A stretch of DNA of 64,000 nt from Xanthomonas nasturtii (GCF_001660815.1 NZ_LYMI01000016.1:17404-81403); one strand, 5' to 3'; numbered from the stretch's first letter, positions 9,256 through 18,036 are shown. Notes: generated by a model from the letters alone, not told the origin. Program-made: numbers and translations.

Positions 9256-9429
9256 ATGATCAAGTGGGCGATTATTTTTGCCATCATCGGGTTGATTGCC
9301 GGTGCGCTGGGCTTTGGCGGCATGGCAGGCGCAGCGATGGGGATTGCCAAGTTCCTGTTCTGGGCCGGCATCATCATTGCCATCGTCCTGTTCGTGCTGG
9401 GCATGACGATTGCCAAGAAAGTCACCTGA
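9256..9429 (+). CDS. DUF1328 small membrane protein (YtjA-like)
   Basis: A 57-residue protein preceded by TAGGAGAC, so the ATG at 9256 is chosen over the longer frame from 9133. It has two hydrophobic helices (about residues 3-22 and 29-51) with glycine-rich [14 protein letters not shown] between them, the hallmark of DUF1328. Such proteins sit in the inner membrane and are often stress-induced; the molecular function is not known. A strong terminator follows. Confidence 0.88.
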   Translation: MIKWAIIFAIIGLIAGALGFGGMAGAAMGIAKFLFWAGIIIAIVLFVLGMTIAKKVT

Positions 9430-9483
9430 CGCGCAGCGTGCAGGCAGGCGCAGCGTTGCCGGCCTGCATCACCCGTCATGGAA

Positions 9484-9509
9484 AGAGCGGCCAGTGGCCG
9501 CTCTTTTTT
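9484..9509 (+). terminator. Rho-independent terminator after the DUF1328 gene
   Basis: A perfect 9-bp stem AGAGCGGCC / GGCCGCTCT with loop AGT is followed by T5. Confidence 0.92.
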
Positions 9510-9587
9510 GTTGCGTAAATCAGCACGACAAGCACGTCAGCTGCAGACGATCTCAAGCGTGAGCCGCGCGCAATCCAGACGTTGCAC

Positions 9588-9842
9588 TCAGACGCCGGTA
9601 GTGTCGGCAGTGGTATGCAGGGCGATGTTGAGCTGATCGATGGTCACGATCCAGTCGGCATCGTCGAGGCGTTCTTCACGCAATAGCTGGGACTGCGCAG
9701 GCGTCCAGAAAGGCGCCTCTTCCAGGCGCATCTCGCCCGGCAGCGGCGAGTGCTCGGCGATGAAGTCGCGGATGCTGGCTTCGTCGGAGGGCAAGCCCAA
9801 CTGGGCGAACAGTTCTGAGAACGGGTGGACGGGTTGTTCCAT
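9588..9842 (-). CDS. DUF2789 family protein
   Basis: 84 residues, from the ATG at 9842. The sequence opens MEQPVHPFSELFAQLGLPSD, then has LPGEMRLEEAPFWTPAQSQLL and DADWIVTIDQLN, the usual DUF2789 layout. It is soluble and acidic with no signal peptide. Its function is unknown in the family. It stands alone between two short gaps. Confidence 0.8.
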   Translation of the reverse strand: MEQPVHPFSELFAQLGLPSDEASIRDFIAEHSPLPGEMRLEEAPFWTPAQSQLLREERLDDADWIVTIDQLNIALHTTADTTGV

Positions 9843-10017
9843 TGCAGAATCCTCGAGAGTGCGGATGACTGAGAGCCTGGTCAGCTGCCGTAAGTACCGG
9901 CAGCTGACAGTGGCTTGAATGCTAGAGCACCCGGTTTGAGCGTACTGTGCACGTGCGGCTTGGATTTGCCTGCGCCAATGACCATATCCATTCCCTGACC
10001 AGTGAGGTGTGGCAATC

Positions 10018-10284
10018 ATGGCGACCGGATGGGCGGGTGATGGGGCGGTGCAGGACCAGATCGACGCCACCGTCGACGATGCGATCAAGCGTGCGCGTAG
10101 CCAGCTGCACCAAGGCCCGAGCCTGACGCACTGCGAGGACTGCGAGGCACCGATTCCCGAGGCGCGCCGCAAGGCCGTGCCCGGCGTGCATCTGTGCGTG
10201 AACTGCCAGGAAGCGCACGACCTGGAACAGGCGGCGCAAGGTGGGTACAACCGGCGCGGCAGCAAGGACAGTCAGCTGCGTTGA
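10018..10284 (+). CDS. DksA/TraR family C4 zinc-finger protein (YbiI-like)
   Basis: 88 residues. A GTG at 10009 would sit two bases from the Shine-Dalgarno GTGAGG (10002-10007), so the ATG at 10018 is preferred; it also gives the family start MATGWAGDGAVQDQ. The zinc finger is CEDCEAPIPEARR...GVHLCVNC, with the Cys-x2-Cys-x17-Cys-x2-Cys spacing of DksA/TraR proteins. It lacks the long coiled coil of DksA itself and so belongs with the short YbiI-like members, presumed to touch RNA polymerase; this is not shown for the group. Confidence 0.88.
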   Translation: MATGWAGDGAVQDQIDATVDDAIKRARSQLHQGPSLTHCEDCEAPIPEARRKAVPGVHLCVNCQEAHDLEQAAQGGYNRRGSKDSQLR

Positions 10285-10479
10285 GCGGTCAGGTGTCTGC
10301 GCGGGTGCCAAGGCGCGTTGCGCAGTGCTGCGCGTCTGAACGAAAGCGGCATCGCCATCCCAGCCGGCGTCGCAGCGGTGTCTGCGGTGTGCACATGCAT
10401 CACAGCGTGCCTGCGTCACCATCATTACGCTTCGCCAGCGGTGAACCCACAAGTGTCGCCAGCGCCTTGTCGGCTGCGC

Positions 10480-11100
10480 CTAATTGGCGTTGAAGCTGCT
10501 GGTCTCGCGCCAGCGACGCGTCGTGCGCTGGAAAAACAGACTATTAGGGACCTGTAAGACGCTGCCAGCGTGGTCGCCGGTTTCTTCCAGCGTGGTGTAG
10601 ATCACATTGATATCGATCACGCGGCCTTTCAGGCCCGGCTTGTCGCCACCTTCGAGCAACTCGATGTGATCGTGCAGCCGAAACGGGCGCGTGGTGATGA
10701 TCAGGAACGTGCAGAAGATATTGGATAGCACACTCCATGCAGCGAAGAACGCGACGGCGCCGACGGCTGCAAACCCCGTGAATGCGGTCCACAAGGTGTC
10801 TGCTCTGACGCCGATGACCCGGAGCGCCATCAACAAGGCGCTGACCGAAATGATGAAGCTGCCGACGCGGCGAATGCCGATCGTCATTTCGGCGGGCACG
10901 CTGTAACGCGTACACAAGCGCCGCAGCAGTTGCCGGAGCAGCAGTCGTGCCAACGCGGCAATGGCCAGGATCAACACGATCTTGACCGTCGGCACCGCAA
11001 CGGCCAGCCATTCCGGGTTCCAATGGGGCAGCAGGCTGCGGATCATGGCGGGCAACGCATCGGACGCGGACATCACATCATGCAGAGTCGAAGGGGACAT
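10480..11100 (-). CDS. Small MscS-family mechanosensitive channel
   Basis: A 206-residue membrane protein with three N-terminal hydrophobic helices (about residues 32-58, 76-96 and 102-128). The pore-lining helix has the alternating Gly/Ala pattern GFAAVGAVAFFAAWSVLSN and the beta domain follows (RPFRLHDHIELL, GRVIDINVIYTTLEE, QVPNSLFF). It is shorter than E. coli MscS (286 residues) and lacks most of the C-terminal cytoplasmic cage, like the short MscS proteins of many proteobacteria. It should open on hypo-osmotic stress. Confidence 0.88.
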   Translation of the reverse strand: MSPSTLHDVMSASDALPAMIRSLLPHWNPEWLAVAVPTVKIVLILAIAALARLLLRQLLRRLCTRYSVPAEMTIGIRRVGSFIISVSALLMALRVIGVRADTLWTAFTGFAAVGAVAFFAAWSVLSNIFCTFLIITTRPFRLHDHIELLEGGDKPGLKGRVIDINVIYTTLEETGDHAGSVLQVPNSLFFQRTTRRWRETSSFNAN

Positions 11101-11404
11101 TCATTGTAACGGGGCGGCCGCTGCGCTGTAGGTGCGCAGGGTGAATGCGCGCTCATCTGCGAAGGCAGGCAATGCGGTGTTTTGCCTGCGATCAGAGCGC
11201 GCAAGTGTGCGGGCGCGTGGTGGTGGATCAGGTTGGCGTGGTCTTCCGTGCGCACGGTACGCCGTGGCAGTGCGCGATGCGCTGGGCCGCACGGTCGCCG
11301 CGCGTCAGGAACCGGCGCGACGTCGTCAGCAACACATCGCCCTGGACGCCGCGTGACGGAGTGCCGCAAATCGGTGCAATGTGCCTGCAGCGCAGACCTC
11401 AGGC
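11101..11404. other. Gap upstream of the sigma-factor remnant
   Basis: This 304-bp stretch should have held the promoter and N-terminal third of the sigma factor whose remains begin at about 11405. No frame here resembles sigma region 2.1, so that part is deleted or has diverged beyond recognition. Confidence 0.4.
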
Positions 11405-11781
11405 GTTGCGGCGTGGAAGGCATTGCCGCAGTTCGGTTTTTCAAAGCATGCTGGGCACCTGGCTGCACCGTCTGGCCGTCAACCCTCACTGATGGACTTC
11501 CGTGCGTGCTCTGCATCCAGCGAGCACGTCGTCGACGCTGCCGATGGCGACATGCCCGCGGCAATTGCCGGCGCCAGTGGCTGCCAGTCGATCCACATGG
11601 ATCTGGAGCGCGCACTGGAAATGCTGCCGCCGCGTGCGCGCGCCGTGCTGGTGCTGCACGACATCGAAGGCTGGAAACATCATGAAATTGCCGAGCAATT
11701 GCAGATGGCGGTCGGCGCTTCCAAGGCACCCCTGCATCGCGCACGCGGTTGCTGCGCGCGCGGCTTGGAGAAACCGCATGA
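11405..11781 (+). pseudogene. ECF sigma-factor remnant with several frameshifts
   Basis: Pieces of an ECF sigma factor lie in three frames. VAAWKALPQFGF (end of region 2) is followed in another frame by SMLGTWLHRLAVN. The first frame then resumes with MDFRA and a region 4 block, LERALEMLPPRARAVLVLHD followed by IEGWKHHEIAEQLQMAVG. At about 11746 one base is missing: the expected ending ARGLLRARLGETA is restored only by shifting frame, and its TGA would overlap the ATG of the next gene as in an intact operon. At least three lesions make this non-functional. Confidence 0.8.
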
Positions 11782-12275
11782 ATCACACACGGCACGATCG
11801 CGAGCAGGAAGACGACAGCGCTCTGCTCGCGCAGGTGCAGGCACTGTCGCCGCAACGCCAGCCACCGGCGCAAGTGTGGGAGCGCATTGCGCCGGCATTG
11901 ACGGCGCGCTCCAGCGTGGTGGCGTTGACGCCAACCCACCGGCGCGCCTGGTTGCTGCCGGCAGCGGGGCTGGCGCTGGCTGCTGCAGCGGCAGTGGTTG
12001 CCATCGCACCCGGGATCGATCGGCAGGCGCAGCCGCTCGCAACGCAGTCGGCACTGGTGGCGCAGGCGCCAGTCATGTCTGGGCATTACCAGCAGGCCAT
12101 GGCCGAGGTGCCGGTAAAGCAGGTGCCCGCCGATCTGCTGCCGGCACTCGATGAGCTGGATCGCAGCGCGCAGGCCATCCACACCGCCATCGCACAGACC
12201 CCGCGCTCGGCATTTCCGTTGTCGCAGCTGCAACGCACCTACGCCAAGCGGCCGCAATTGACCCGCCTTGCATGA
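11778..12275 (+). CDS. Anti-sigma-factor-like membrane protein, orphaned
   Basis: 165 residues from the ATG at 11778, which overlaps the ancestral stop of the sigma-factor remnant in ATGA fashion. Residues 1-50 are soluble and polar (the presumed sigma-binding side), residues 57-77 are one membrane helix and the rest is periplasmic. It is intact, yet its sigma partner is broken. Known operons of this layout pair an ECF sigma with a membrane anti-sigma; the role here is inferred from position. Without its partner it may be on its way to decay. Confidence 0.65.
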   Translation: MNHTRHDREQEDDSALLAQVQALSPQRQPPAQVWERIAPALTARSSVVALTPTHRRAWLLPAAGLALAAAAAVVAIAPGIDRQAQPLATQSALVAQAPVMSGHYQQAMAEVPVKQVPADLLPALDELDRSAQAIHTAIAQTPRSAFPLSQLQRTYAKRPQLTRLA

Positions 12276-12313
12276 GAAGGCGAGGCGTCCTTTCCAATCT
12301 GAGGAGCCATTCC

Positions 12314-12841
12314 ATGCGCCATGCCCATCTTTCCGTGTTGCTGCGGGCCGCGTTCTGCGCTGCACCCGCAGCGGCGCAAAGCGCGGTCAAGCAGAGTCAT
12401 CCGTTGGCGCGCGGCGCACGCGTGGAGTTGGAGAACATCGCCGGCAGCATCCGCGTGCGCGGCTGGGATCGCGAATTGACCGGCAGCCTGGGCGACGGCC
12501 AGCGCCTGCAGGTGGACGAAAGCGCCAACCGGCTGCAATTCGAGGTGATCTACCCGCGCAACAGCCGCAACAGCAAGGGTGCCAAACTGGAGTTGCGGGT
12601 GCCGCGCGGTGCATTGCTGCAGGTGGATGCGGTGAGCGCATCGGTGGATGTGGGCCAGGTCGATCTGGCGCGCCTGCAACTCAAATCGGTCAGCGGCGAC
12701 GTGGTCGCTGCCGGGCGAGCCAAGGAGGCGCAGCTGACACGGCGAGTGCGCAGCCGCCAGGCCGGCGGTGCTTGGAATCGGCATCGATCACGCGTGCTGC
12801 GTGACGTCCGCGCCGCGCAACTGGCTGCTCACTCCGTGTGA
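12314..12841 (+). pseudogene. DUF4097-type secreted protein, C-terminally truncated
   Basis: The frame starts at 12314 after GAGGAGCC, has a signal peptide ending APAAAQ, and then the repetitive beta-helix pattern of DUF4097 putative adhesins: VELENIAGSIRVRGWDR, LLQVDAVSASVDVGQVDLAR, LQLKSVSGDVVAAGRAK. At about residue 140 the pattern stops abruptly and is replaced by an Arg-rich tail that looks like out-of-frame sequence (RRVRSRQAGGAWNRHRSR). Normal members are much longer. It is the third member of the decayed cassette with the sigma remnant and the anti-sigma gene. Confidence 0.65.
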
Positions 12842-12865
12842 GCCATCGTTCCAACGCCTAAAACA

Positions 12866-12891
12866 GACGTGCCACCTTGCGGTGGCACGTC
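12866..12891 (+). terminator. Terminator-like hairpin after the decayed cassette
   Basis: A perfect 11-bp stem GACGTGCCACC / GGTGGCACGTC with loop TTGC. No T-tract follows, so Rho-independent action is uncertain. Confidence 0.55.
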
Positions 12892-13014
12892 GGTACAACC
12901 TAGCGGCAATACGCAACAGTGACGAACGACATTTGTGATGCGGTGGCCAGTGCAATCGGCGGGTATTTCGACTTCACACCCGCCTGGCGGCCATGCGCAG
13001 TGCTGCTAGCTGGC

Positions 13015-13200
13015 TCAAGCGATCTTGTCGCCGTCGTTGCGCGCGGGGCCGAAGTTGGTGGTGAGCACTTCGATCCGGCCGCCGGTCTTGCGGAACGCGG
13101 CAATGTCGGCAGCGATGCGCTCACGACTGAGCGGCTGCGACTTGCCTTCGCTGCGAGCGATGCTGGGCTGGGATTTCTGCTTGGTCGCGGGACGTGCCAT
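13015..13200 (-). CDS. Small conserved-type hypothetical protein
   Basis: 61 residues from the ATG at 13200, with a strong AGGAGG ribosome-binding site 5 bases upstream (13205-13210), which is the best evidence that it is real. It is basic, starts MARPATKQKSQPSIARSEGK and contains RIAADIAAFRKTGGRIEVL, a likely helix-strand unit. No signal peptide or membrane helix. I do not recognise the family; its size and charge would suit a nucleic-acid-binding or ribosome-associated protein, but that is a guess. Confidence 0.6.
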   Translation of the reverse strand: MARPATKQKSQPSIARSEGKSQPLSRERIAADIAAFRKTGGRIEVLTTNFGPARNDGDKIA

Positions 13201-13387
13201 GTGGCCTCCTGTAGCGGGGAAGTGCGGTGACACCGCGTGCGGCTAGGGTGGCGCGCGCAGAAGCGGTGTCGAGAGTGCGATGGCGTTCGGTGCGCAATCG
13301 CGGTGACACGGCGGGCGTGCCATGCAGACAAGACGGCGGGGCGTCGAGCAGCAACCGCGCATTATAGAGGGTGAGCCGCCCGGTGTG

Positions 13388-14764
13388 TTAACCGTCCGAC
13401 GGACGGGGGCCCTGCGCGGCCGCCCACGCCAGGCCCTGGACCACGCCGAAGGAGGGGTCGCCATGCACCAGCCGCGATTCCGGGAACGCCGCAGCCACGG
13501 TGTCGCGGATATAGCCGGCGCGCGACATGCCACCGGTCAGGAACACCGTGGCCGGTGCGGCAGCCATGTCGGCACGCACCTGCGCCAGCAGTGCTTCCAG
13601 TTCCCCAAGATAGTTGGAAGCAGACGCAACCAGCGCGTCGGCCTGCACGTCCACGCGCAAGCCGCGCTCGATGAAGTCCAGGGCGGCCTGATGCTGGTCG
13701 AGCTCGCTGAGTGCGATCTTGCAGGCCTCCACGCCGCGGTACAGGCGCGCGGTGTTGCCAGTGTCCTGCAAGGCCTGCAGGCGCTTGTCGAAGGGGGCTG
13801 GGACGTCCTGATATTTGTGCAGACGGAATTCGCGCTGGCGGGTCATGTCCTGCACCATCGCCGCCTCCACGTAATGGTGGGTCGGCACGCGGGTGATGCC
13901 GCGGCCGAACAGCGGCATGTAGGCGGCCAGGCTCAGCGCCAGATCGATATCGGTACCGCCGCGCGCGATGCCCCAGGCACGGTGCACCTGCGGCGCAGCG
14001 CTGCCGCCGACGCTGGCATGCGCAACATCGGTGGTACCGCCGCCGATATCCACCACCACGGTGTCGTGGCGGCTGTCGTGGCTGACGTGGTAATGCATCG
14101 CGGCCGCTGCGGGTTCTTCGAGAAAATCCACGCTGTCGAAGCCGGCGGCGATTGCGGCGGTTTGCAGGATCTCCAGCGCCTGCGCGTTGCCGGCTTCGCC
14201 AATCGAGCTGCGGAACTGCACCGGGCGGCCCAGGGTGGCGCTGCGGATGTTGATGTCGAACTGGCGCGAAGCCGTCAGCCGAATATGCTCCAGCACGTGC
14301 GTGGCGATGCCGGTGATGGTCTGGCGCGCGCGCGGATGCAGGTTGTAGCCCAGCATCGATTTGGGGCTTTGCACCAGGCTGCCTTCGCCTTCGAGAAAAT
14401 ACGCATCCAGCGCCTCGTCGCCGTAAACCGCGTTCTGCAGCAAGGCGGCCGAGCTGCGCGGCTCGCGCACCTGTTCTTCCATCCATTGCCGCCGCACGAT
14501 GCGAATCGCGTCGCGGCGCAGGCTGTCGTTGTTGGGCGTGCGGCCGGCGGCCACTGCGTCGCGGCGGCCGGAGTCGACCAGCCGCTCCACCTCGTATTCC
14601 AGCGCCGGTGTGAGGCTGAAATCGTCCGGGTCGCGCATGGTGTCGGGGAAATACACCGTGGTGCGGAACTGCAAGGCCTCGCCGAAGCGCACCGGCACCA
14701 CTTGCCCATCAACGATCGCCGCGGCGGCGGAATTGCTGGTACCGAAGTCGATGCCGAGTTTCAT
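13388..14764 (-). CDS. Hsp70-like ATPase (YegD-type)
   Basis: 458 residues from the ATG at 14764, beginning directly with phosphate-1 motif MKLGIDFGTSNSAAA. The actin/Hsp70 fold continues with FLEEPAAAAMHY and the phosphate-2 motif VVVDIGGGTTDVAHA, then the adenosine loop VFLTGGMSRAGYI. The C-terminal substrate-binding half of DnaK is absent, as in YegD. The likely role is a chaperone-like ATPase in the cytoplasm; clients are unknown. The longer frame from 14794 would add residues before the conserved start and is rejected. Confidence 0.88.
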   Translation of the reverse strand: MKLGIDFGTSNSAAAAIVDGQVVPVRFGEALQFRTTVYFPDTMRDPDDFSLTPALEYEVERLVDSGRRDAVAAGRTPNNDSLRRDAIRIVRRQWMEEQVREPRSSAALLQNAVYGDEALDAYFLEGEGSLVQSPKSMLGYNLHPRARQTITGIATHVLEHIRLTASRQFDINIRSATLGRPVQFRSSIGEAGNAQALEILQTAAIAAGFDSVDFLEEPAAAAMHYHVSHDSRHDTVVVDIGGGTTDVAHASVGGSAAPQVHRAWGIARGGTDIDLALSLAAYMPLFGRGITRVPTHHYVEAAMVQDMTRQREFRLHKYQDVPAPFDKRLQALQDTGNTARLYRGVEACKIALSELDQHQAALDFIERGLRVDVQADALVASASNYLGELEALLAQVRADMAAAPATVFLTGGMSRAGYIRDTVAAAFPESRLVHGDPSFGVVQGLAWAAAQGPRPSDG

Positions 14765-14903
14765 GCGGACGGGCCTGGAGAGCGGGCCGCGCACTTTACT
14801 ACGGCTGCCGCATCCGTCGTCGAGACCGGCTACGCCGCTTGCGCTTTTACCGAAGCGCGGCGTGCCTGCGCCGCAGCTAGCAAAGCGTGCGGCGCGCGCC
14901 GGG

Positions 14904-15377
14904 TCAGGCGGCGATGTCGGCTACGTGACCGTCGTCGAGTTCTTCGCTGGTGGCTTCGCGCACTGCCACCACTTCCACCGCGAAGTGCAGGGTCTGCCCG
15001 GCCAGCGGGTGATTGCCGTCCACGGTGACCTGCTCGGGGCCGACCTCGGTCACGGTGACCAGCACGGGACCCTGCTGGGTGCGCGCTTCGAACTGCACGC
15101 CGGGCACTACCTCGACATCGGTCGGGAACGCGTCGCGCGGTACGTGCTGGATCAACTGCTCATGGCGCGGCCCATAGCCCTGTTCGGGTGCCACGTCGGC
15201 GGTGAGTGTTTCGCCCAGGTGCTTGCCTTCCAGTGCTTTCTCCAGGCCCGGCACGATGTTGCCGGCGCCATGCAGATAGCTCAGCGGCGCGTCGGGCGCG
15301 GAGCGGTCGAGCACCTGGCCGCTGTCGTCGGAAAGGGTGTAGTGAATGGTCGCAACGCGACCCTGGCTGATTTCCAT
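14904..15377 (-). CDS. FKBP-type peptidyl-prolyl isomerase (SlyD-like)
   Basis: 157 residues, MEISQGRVATIHYTLSDDSG at the start, GNIVPGLEKALEGKHLGE in the FKBP core and a central insert-in-flap segment (about residues 70-125) typical of SlyD-type chaperone isomerases. It lacks the His/Cys-rich nickel-binding tail of E. coli SlyD and ends in an acidic DDGHVADIAA. It catalyses prolyl cis-trans isomerisation in the cytoplasm and probably binds unfolded chains through the insert. A GGAGG-like site precedes the ATG at 15377. Confidence 0.9.
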   Translation of the reverse strand: MEISQGRVATIHYTLSDDSGQVLDRSAPDAPLSYLHGAGNIVPGLEKALEGKHLGETLTADVAPEQGYGPRHEQLIQHVPRDAFPTDVEVVPGVQFEARTQQGPVLVTVTEVGPEQVTVDGNHPLAGQTLHFAVEVVAVREATSEELDDGHVADIAA

Positions 15378-15706
15378 TGGAAACCTCCATGACGGGTGAT
15401 CTAGGGGAATGCATCGGCTACTTCACGATGCGAAGAGATGCTGCACGCACACCGTAGGCAATCGCACTGGATCATGCAACCGCAGCAGGGATTGCGGTTG
15501 AAGCGAGGATCAGCTTGGTGGAATGCGTGTCACGAACGCGCGCAGTGGATGGACGCGTCAGCACAGTGAAGGGTTCGAATGCGCTGCGGCTACGCTCGTA
15601 TTCTCAAGCGCTAGCGTATTTGCTGCCTGACCATGCGAGGCCGAACTTGCCCAGACCAACGCGTGTGCATACCGCACCTACATGCACGCACACGCTGTCG
15701 CGTTGC
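15378..15706. other. 329-bp gap without a recognised gene
   Basis: It lies between the FKBP gene start and the 3' end of the cation transporter gene. No RNA gene, repeat or credible frame is seen. Confidence 0.5.
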
Positions 15707-16756
15707 TCAGTCCGTTTGTGCGCCACGCTCGATCTGCGCGCGCCGCGCACGCCAGGTTTCCGGGGTTTGCGGCTTGATGAACAGGGCAGTGAGTTCGGGA
15801 TGCTGCTGTTTGGCAGCAGCTTCGATCCGCCCGACACAGGCCTCGATCTGCGGCGTGGTGCGGCTGTCTTCGAACTCGGCGCTCAATGCGGCAACGACCT
15901 GGCTGGGGCCCAGCTGCATGGTGAGCACGCCATTGGCCGCACGCACGTCCGGGTCGCCGGCGGCGATGCGCAGTAACGAGTCGGTGACATGCGCATGCGC
16001 CGGTTCGCCGATCAGCAGGCCCTTGGTTTCGCGCGCCAGCAGGAAGGCGGTAAACGCCAGCACGCCGGCAATGCCGATCGAGGCGATGCCATCGAGTTCG
16101 GGCATGTCCAACAGTTGCGCACCGGCCAGGCCGAGCAGCGCCATGAACAGGCCGATCAAGGCGGCACTGTCTTCCAGCAACACGGTGAAGGTGCTGGGGT
16201 CCTTGCTTTGGCGAAACGCCTGGAGATAGCCCATGCGGCCTTTCTTGGCGCGAAATTCGCGCAGCGCCACTACCCACGAAATGCCTTCGAACACGATCGA
16301 CACGCCAAGCACGATGTAGGCGATCAGATGGCTCTTGGCCGGCTCCGGGTTGCGCAGATGCACGATCCCTTCGTATAGCGACACGCCGGCGCCCATCGCA
16401 AACACCAGGAGCGCGACGATGAAACTCCAGAAATACAACTCGCGCCCGTAGCCGAACGGATGGGTGGGCGTGGGCGGCTGCGCGGCGCGGCGCAAGCCGT
16501 ACAACAACAGCACTTCGTTGACGGTGTCCACCAGCGAATGCACGCCTTCGCTGAGCATGGCCGAGCTGCCGGAAATGCCGGCGGCAATGAACTTGGCCAC
16601 GGCAATGGCCAGATTGCCGGCCAGCGCCACATACACCACCAGATGCGAGCCTTTGGGCTTGCCTGGGCCATTGCCGGGAGCGGCGGGGCCGGCAGCTTCG
16701 GCGTTGGCGGCGCCTGACGTGGCGGGCGGGGAAGTGGGCACTGGCTGATTGGACAT
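15707..16756 (-). CDS. Cation diffusion facilitator family transporter
   Basis: About 349 residues from the ATG at 16756 (an alternative ATG lies six codons upstream). The N-terminal 35 residues are Pro/Ala-rich and soluble. Helices follow with the CDF signatures AKFIAAGISGSSAMLSEGVH and SLVDTVNEVLLLYGLRRA, and the loop THPFGYGRELYFWSF. The cytoplasmic C-terminal ferredoxin-like domain is present from about residue 265. It should export a divalent metal (zinc, iron or cobalt) by proton antiport. The metal is not determinable; the second helix carries S-x-x-D-T rather than a classical zinc H-x-x-x-D. Confidence 0.9.
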   Translation of the reverse strand: MSNQPVPTSPPATSGAANAEAAGPAAPGNGPGKPKGSHLVVYVALAGNLAIAVAKFIAAGISGSSAMLSEGVHSLVDTVNEVLLLYGLRRAAQPPTPTHPFGYGRELYFWSFIVALLVFAMGAGVSLYEGIVHLRNPEPAKSHLIAYIVLGVSIVFEGISWVVALREFRAKKGRMGYLQAFRQSKDPSTFTVLLEDSAALIGLFMALLGLAGAQLLDMPELDGIASIGIAGVLAFTAFLLARETKGLLIGEPAHAHVTDSLLRIAAGDPDVRAANGVLTMQLGPSQVVAALSAEFEDSRTTPQIEACVGRIEAAAKQQHPELTALFIKPQTPETWRARRAQIERGAQTD

Positions 16757-16870
16757 GCGCGATCTGCGGGGCATTCGACAAGCGCCGCACTATCGCGCCG
16801 TGGCCGTGCCGGGTGCGTGATCGCGCGGCCGGGCGGCTACAATCCACACCCGCTTCGATCAAGGAATTGC

Positions 16871-17206
16871 ATGTCCACCGTCCCTGCCTGTCCGCACTGC
16901 GGACTGGACAACACCTATGCCGATGGCGCGCTGTCGATCTGCGCAGACTGCGGCTTCGAATGGAGCGCAGGCGAGGCCGCCGCGAACACGACGGTGGTGC
17001 GCGACAGCAACGGCAATGTGTTGCAGGCCGGCGATACGGTGACCGTGATCAAGGACCTGAAGGTCAAGGGCTCCTCGATCCCGCTCAAGCAGGGCACGGT
17101 GATCCGCAATATCCGCCTGGTCGAAGACGATGCCGAGCACATCGAAGGCAACTCGGAAAAGATCAAGGGCCTGGTGTTGAAGACCTGTTTCCTGCGCAAG
17201 GCGTAA
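16871..17206 (+). CDS. PhnA/YjdM-family zinc-ribbon protein
   Basis: 111 residues with ribosome-binding site AAGGA and ATG at 16871. The zinc ribbon is CPHCGLDNTYADGALSICADC (Cys7, Cys10, Cys24, Cys27), followed by the PhnA core DSNGNVLQAGDTVTVIKDLK and GTVIRNIRLVEDD. E. coli YjdM was once linked to phosphonate use, but no phn gene is here and the function of the family is open. Cytoplasmic. Confidence 0.9.
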   Translation: MSTVPACPHCGLDNTYADGALSICADCGFEWSAGEAAANTTVVRDSNGNVLQAGDTVTVIKDLKVKGSSIPLKQGTVIRNIRLVEDDAEHIEGNSEKIKGLVLKTCFLRKA

Positions 17207-17250
17207 GACAGCTGCGGCGATGGAAATGCCGCATGCCGCATGCCGCGTGT

Positions 17251-17316
17251 GTAGGAGCGCGCTTGCGCGCGATGAAGCATTCTCGATAACGCCTATCGCG
17301 CGCAAGCGTGCTCCTC
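17251..17316. repeat. REP-like inverted repeat pair
   Basis: GTAGGAGCGCGCTTGCGCGC (17251-17270) is repeated in inverted, slightly diverged form (ATCGCGCGCAAGCGTGCTCC, 17295-17314), with about 24 bases between. GTAGGAGCG-type repeats are common intergenic REP elements in Xanthomonas and Pseudomonas. It lies between two convergent genes. Confidence 0.75.
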
Positions 17317-17328
17317 GCTGCGACACGA

Positions 17329-17925
17329 TCAATCGCGCCGATACACCGCTGCAACCACGCAGCTGTGCCGCATGCGCGACAACATGCCGCCGCGCGTGCT
17401 GCTGAGATCACCTTCGGCGCCAGCCAAGGTGCGTGCACCGGCAATGCCGATTTCGTCGAGCACGTCGACCTTGTCGCCCGGGTTGCCGCAGATCGCGTTC
17501 AAGCCCATGCCGGAGACGAAGCGGATGGGCGGTGCGCCGCTGAGTTCGCGGCAGCTGTCCATCAGTTCGACGCGGTAATGACGGTGCGTGCCGGGATGAC
17601 GTGGCGACACTTCCACCACCAGGCCCTGGCCGTCTTCCGACCATGAGCGCAGCATGCTGGGATTGAAGCAATAGCTGGAGGAGCCGGCGAAGTTGCGGCG
17701 GCGCGCCTTGCGCACGCTGACGCCCTCCAGGATCGGCATGCCATCGGGATCGCGTCGACGTGCAAGGCCGGCGTAGTCGCGTGCGCTGAGTGGGGCGACC
17801 TGAGCGATTGCGCAGCGCTGCTGGCCGGCGCTCACATATGCAGGTGCGCCGTTGCAGACCCAGCCGTGCGCAGCCAGCAGGCTGGCATCCGGCTGTGCGG
17901 CCAGTTGCGGGCAGTCTTGCGACAA
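17329..17925 (-). CDS. Hypothetical Cys-containing protein, start uncertain or lost
   Basis: A 198-codon frame with normal codon usage and several cysteines (CPQL, WVCNGAPAY, CAIAQ, YCFNPS, CRELSG, ICGNPGD, SCVVAAVY), suggesting an exported disulfide protein. The only start within it at the right place is TTG at 17925. Upstream in frame the sequence TAFCNPLFSRLSQDC is met by a TGA near 17954, before any ATG or signal peptide is reached. The N-terminus may therefore be broken, or it may start at TTG. I do not recognise the family. Confidence 0.5.
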   Translation of the reverse strand: MSQDCPQLAAQPDASLLAAHGWVCNGAPAYVSAGQQRCAIAQVAPLSARDYAGLARRRDPDGMPILEGVSVRKARRRNFAGSSSYCFNPSMLRSWSEDGQGLVVEVSPRHPGTHRHYRVELMDSCRELSGAPPIRFVSGMGLNAICGNPGDKVDVLDEIGIAGARTLAGAEGDLSSTRGGMLSRMRHSCVVAAVYRRD

Positions 17926-18036
17926 ACGCGAAAAAAGCGGATTGCAAAATGCGGTTCACACCGCCAGTCGCAGCGAAGCAGGCAGCAGCGGCTCCACATC
18001 CACGCCGCCAATGACTACGCCGCTCCAACAATGCAC

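Noticed and set aside
13322..15028. Plus-strand 568-codon open frame
   Set aside because: It lies antisense to the Hsp70-like gene and the start of the region before the FKBP gene; its composition (His/Arg/Gln/Ala rich) is that of a GC-rich shadow frame, and the minus-strand Hsp70 motifs are unmistakable.
15555..15585. GGTTCGAATGC resembling a tRNA T-arm
   Set aside because: No matching acceptor, D or anticodon arms could be drawn around it.
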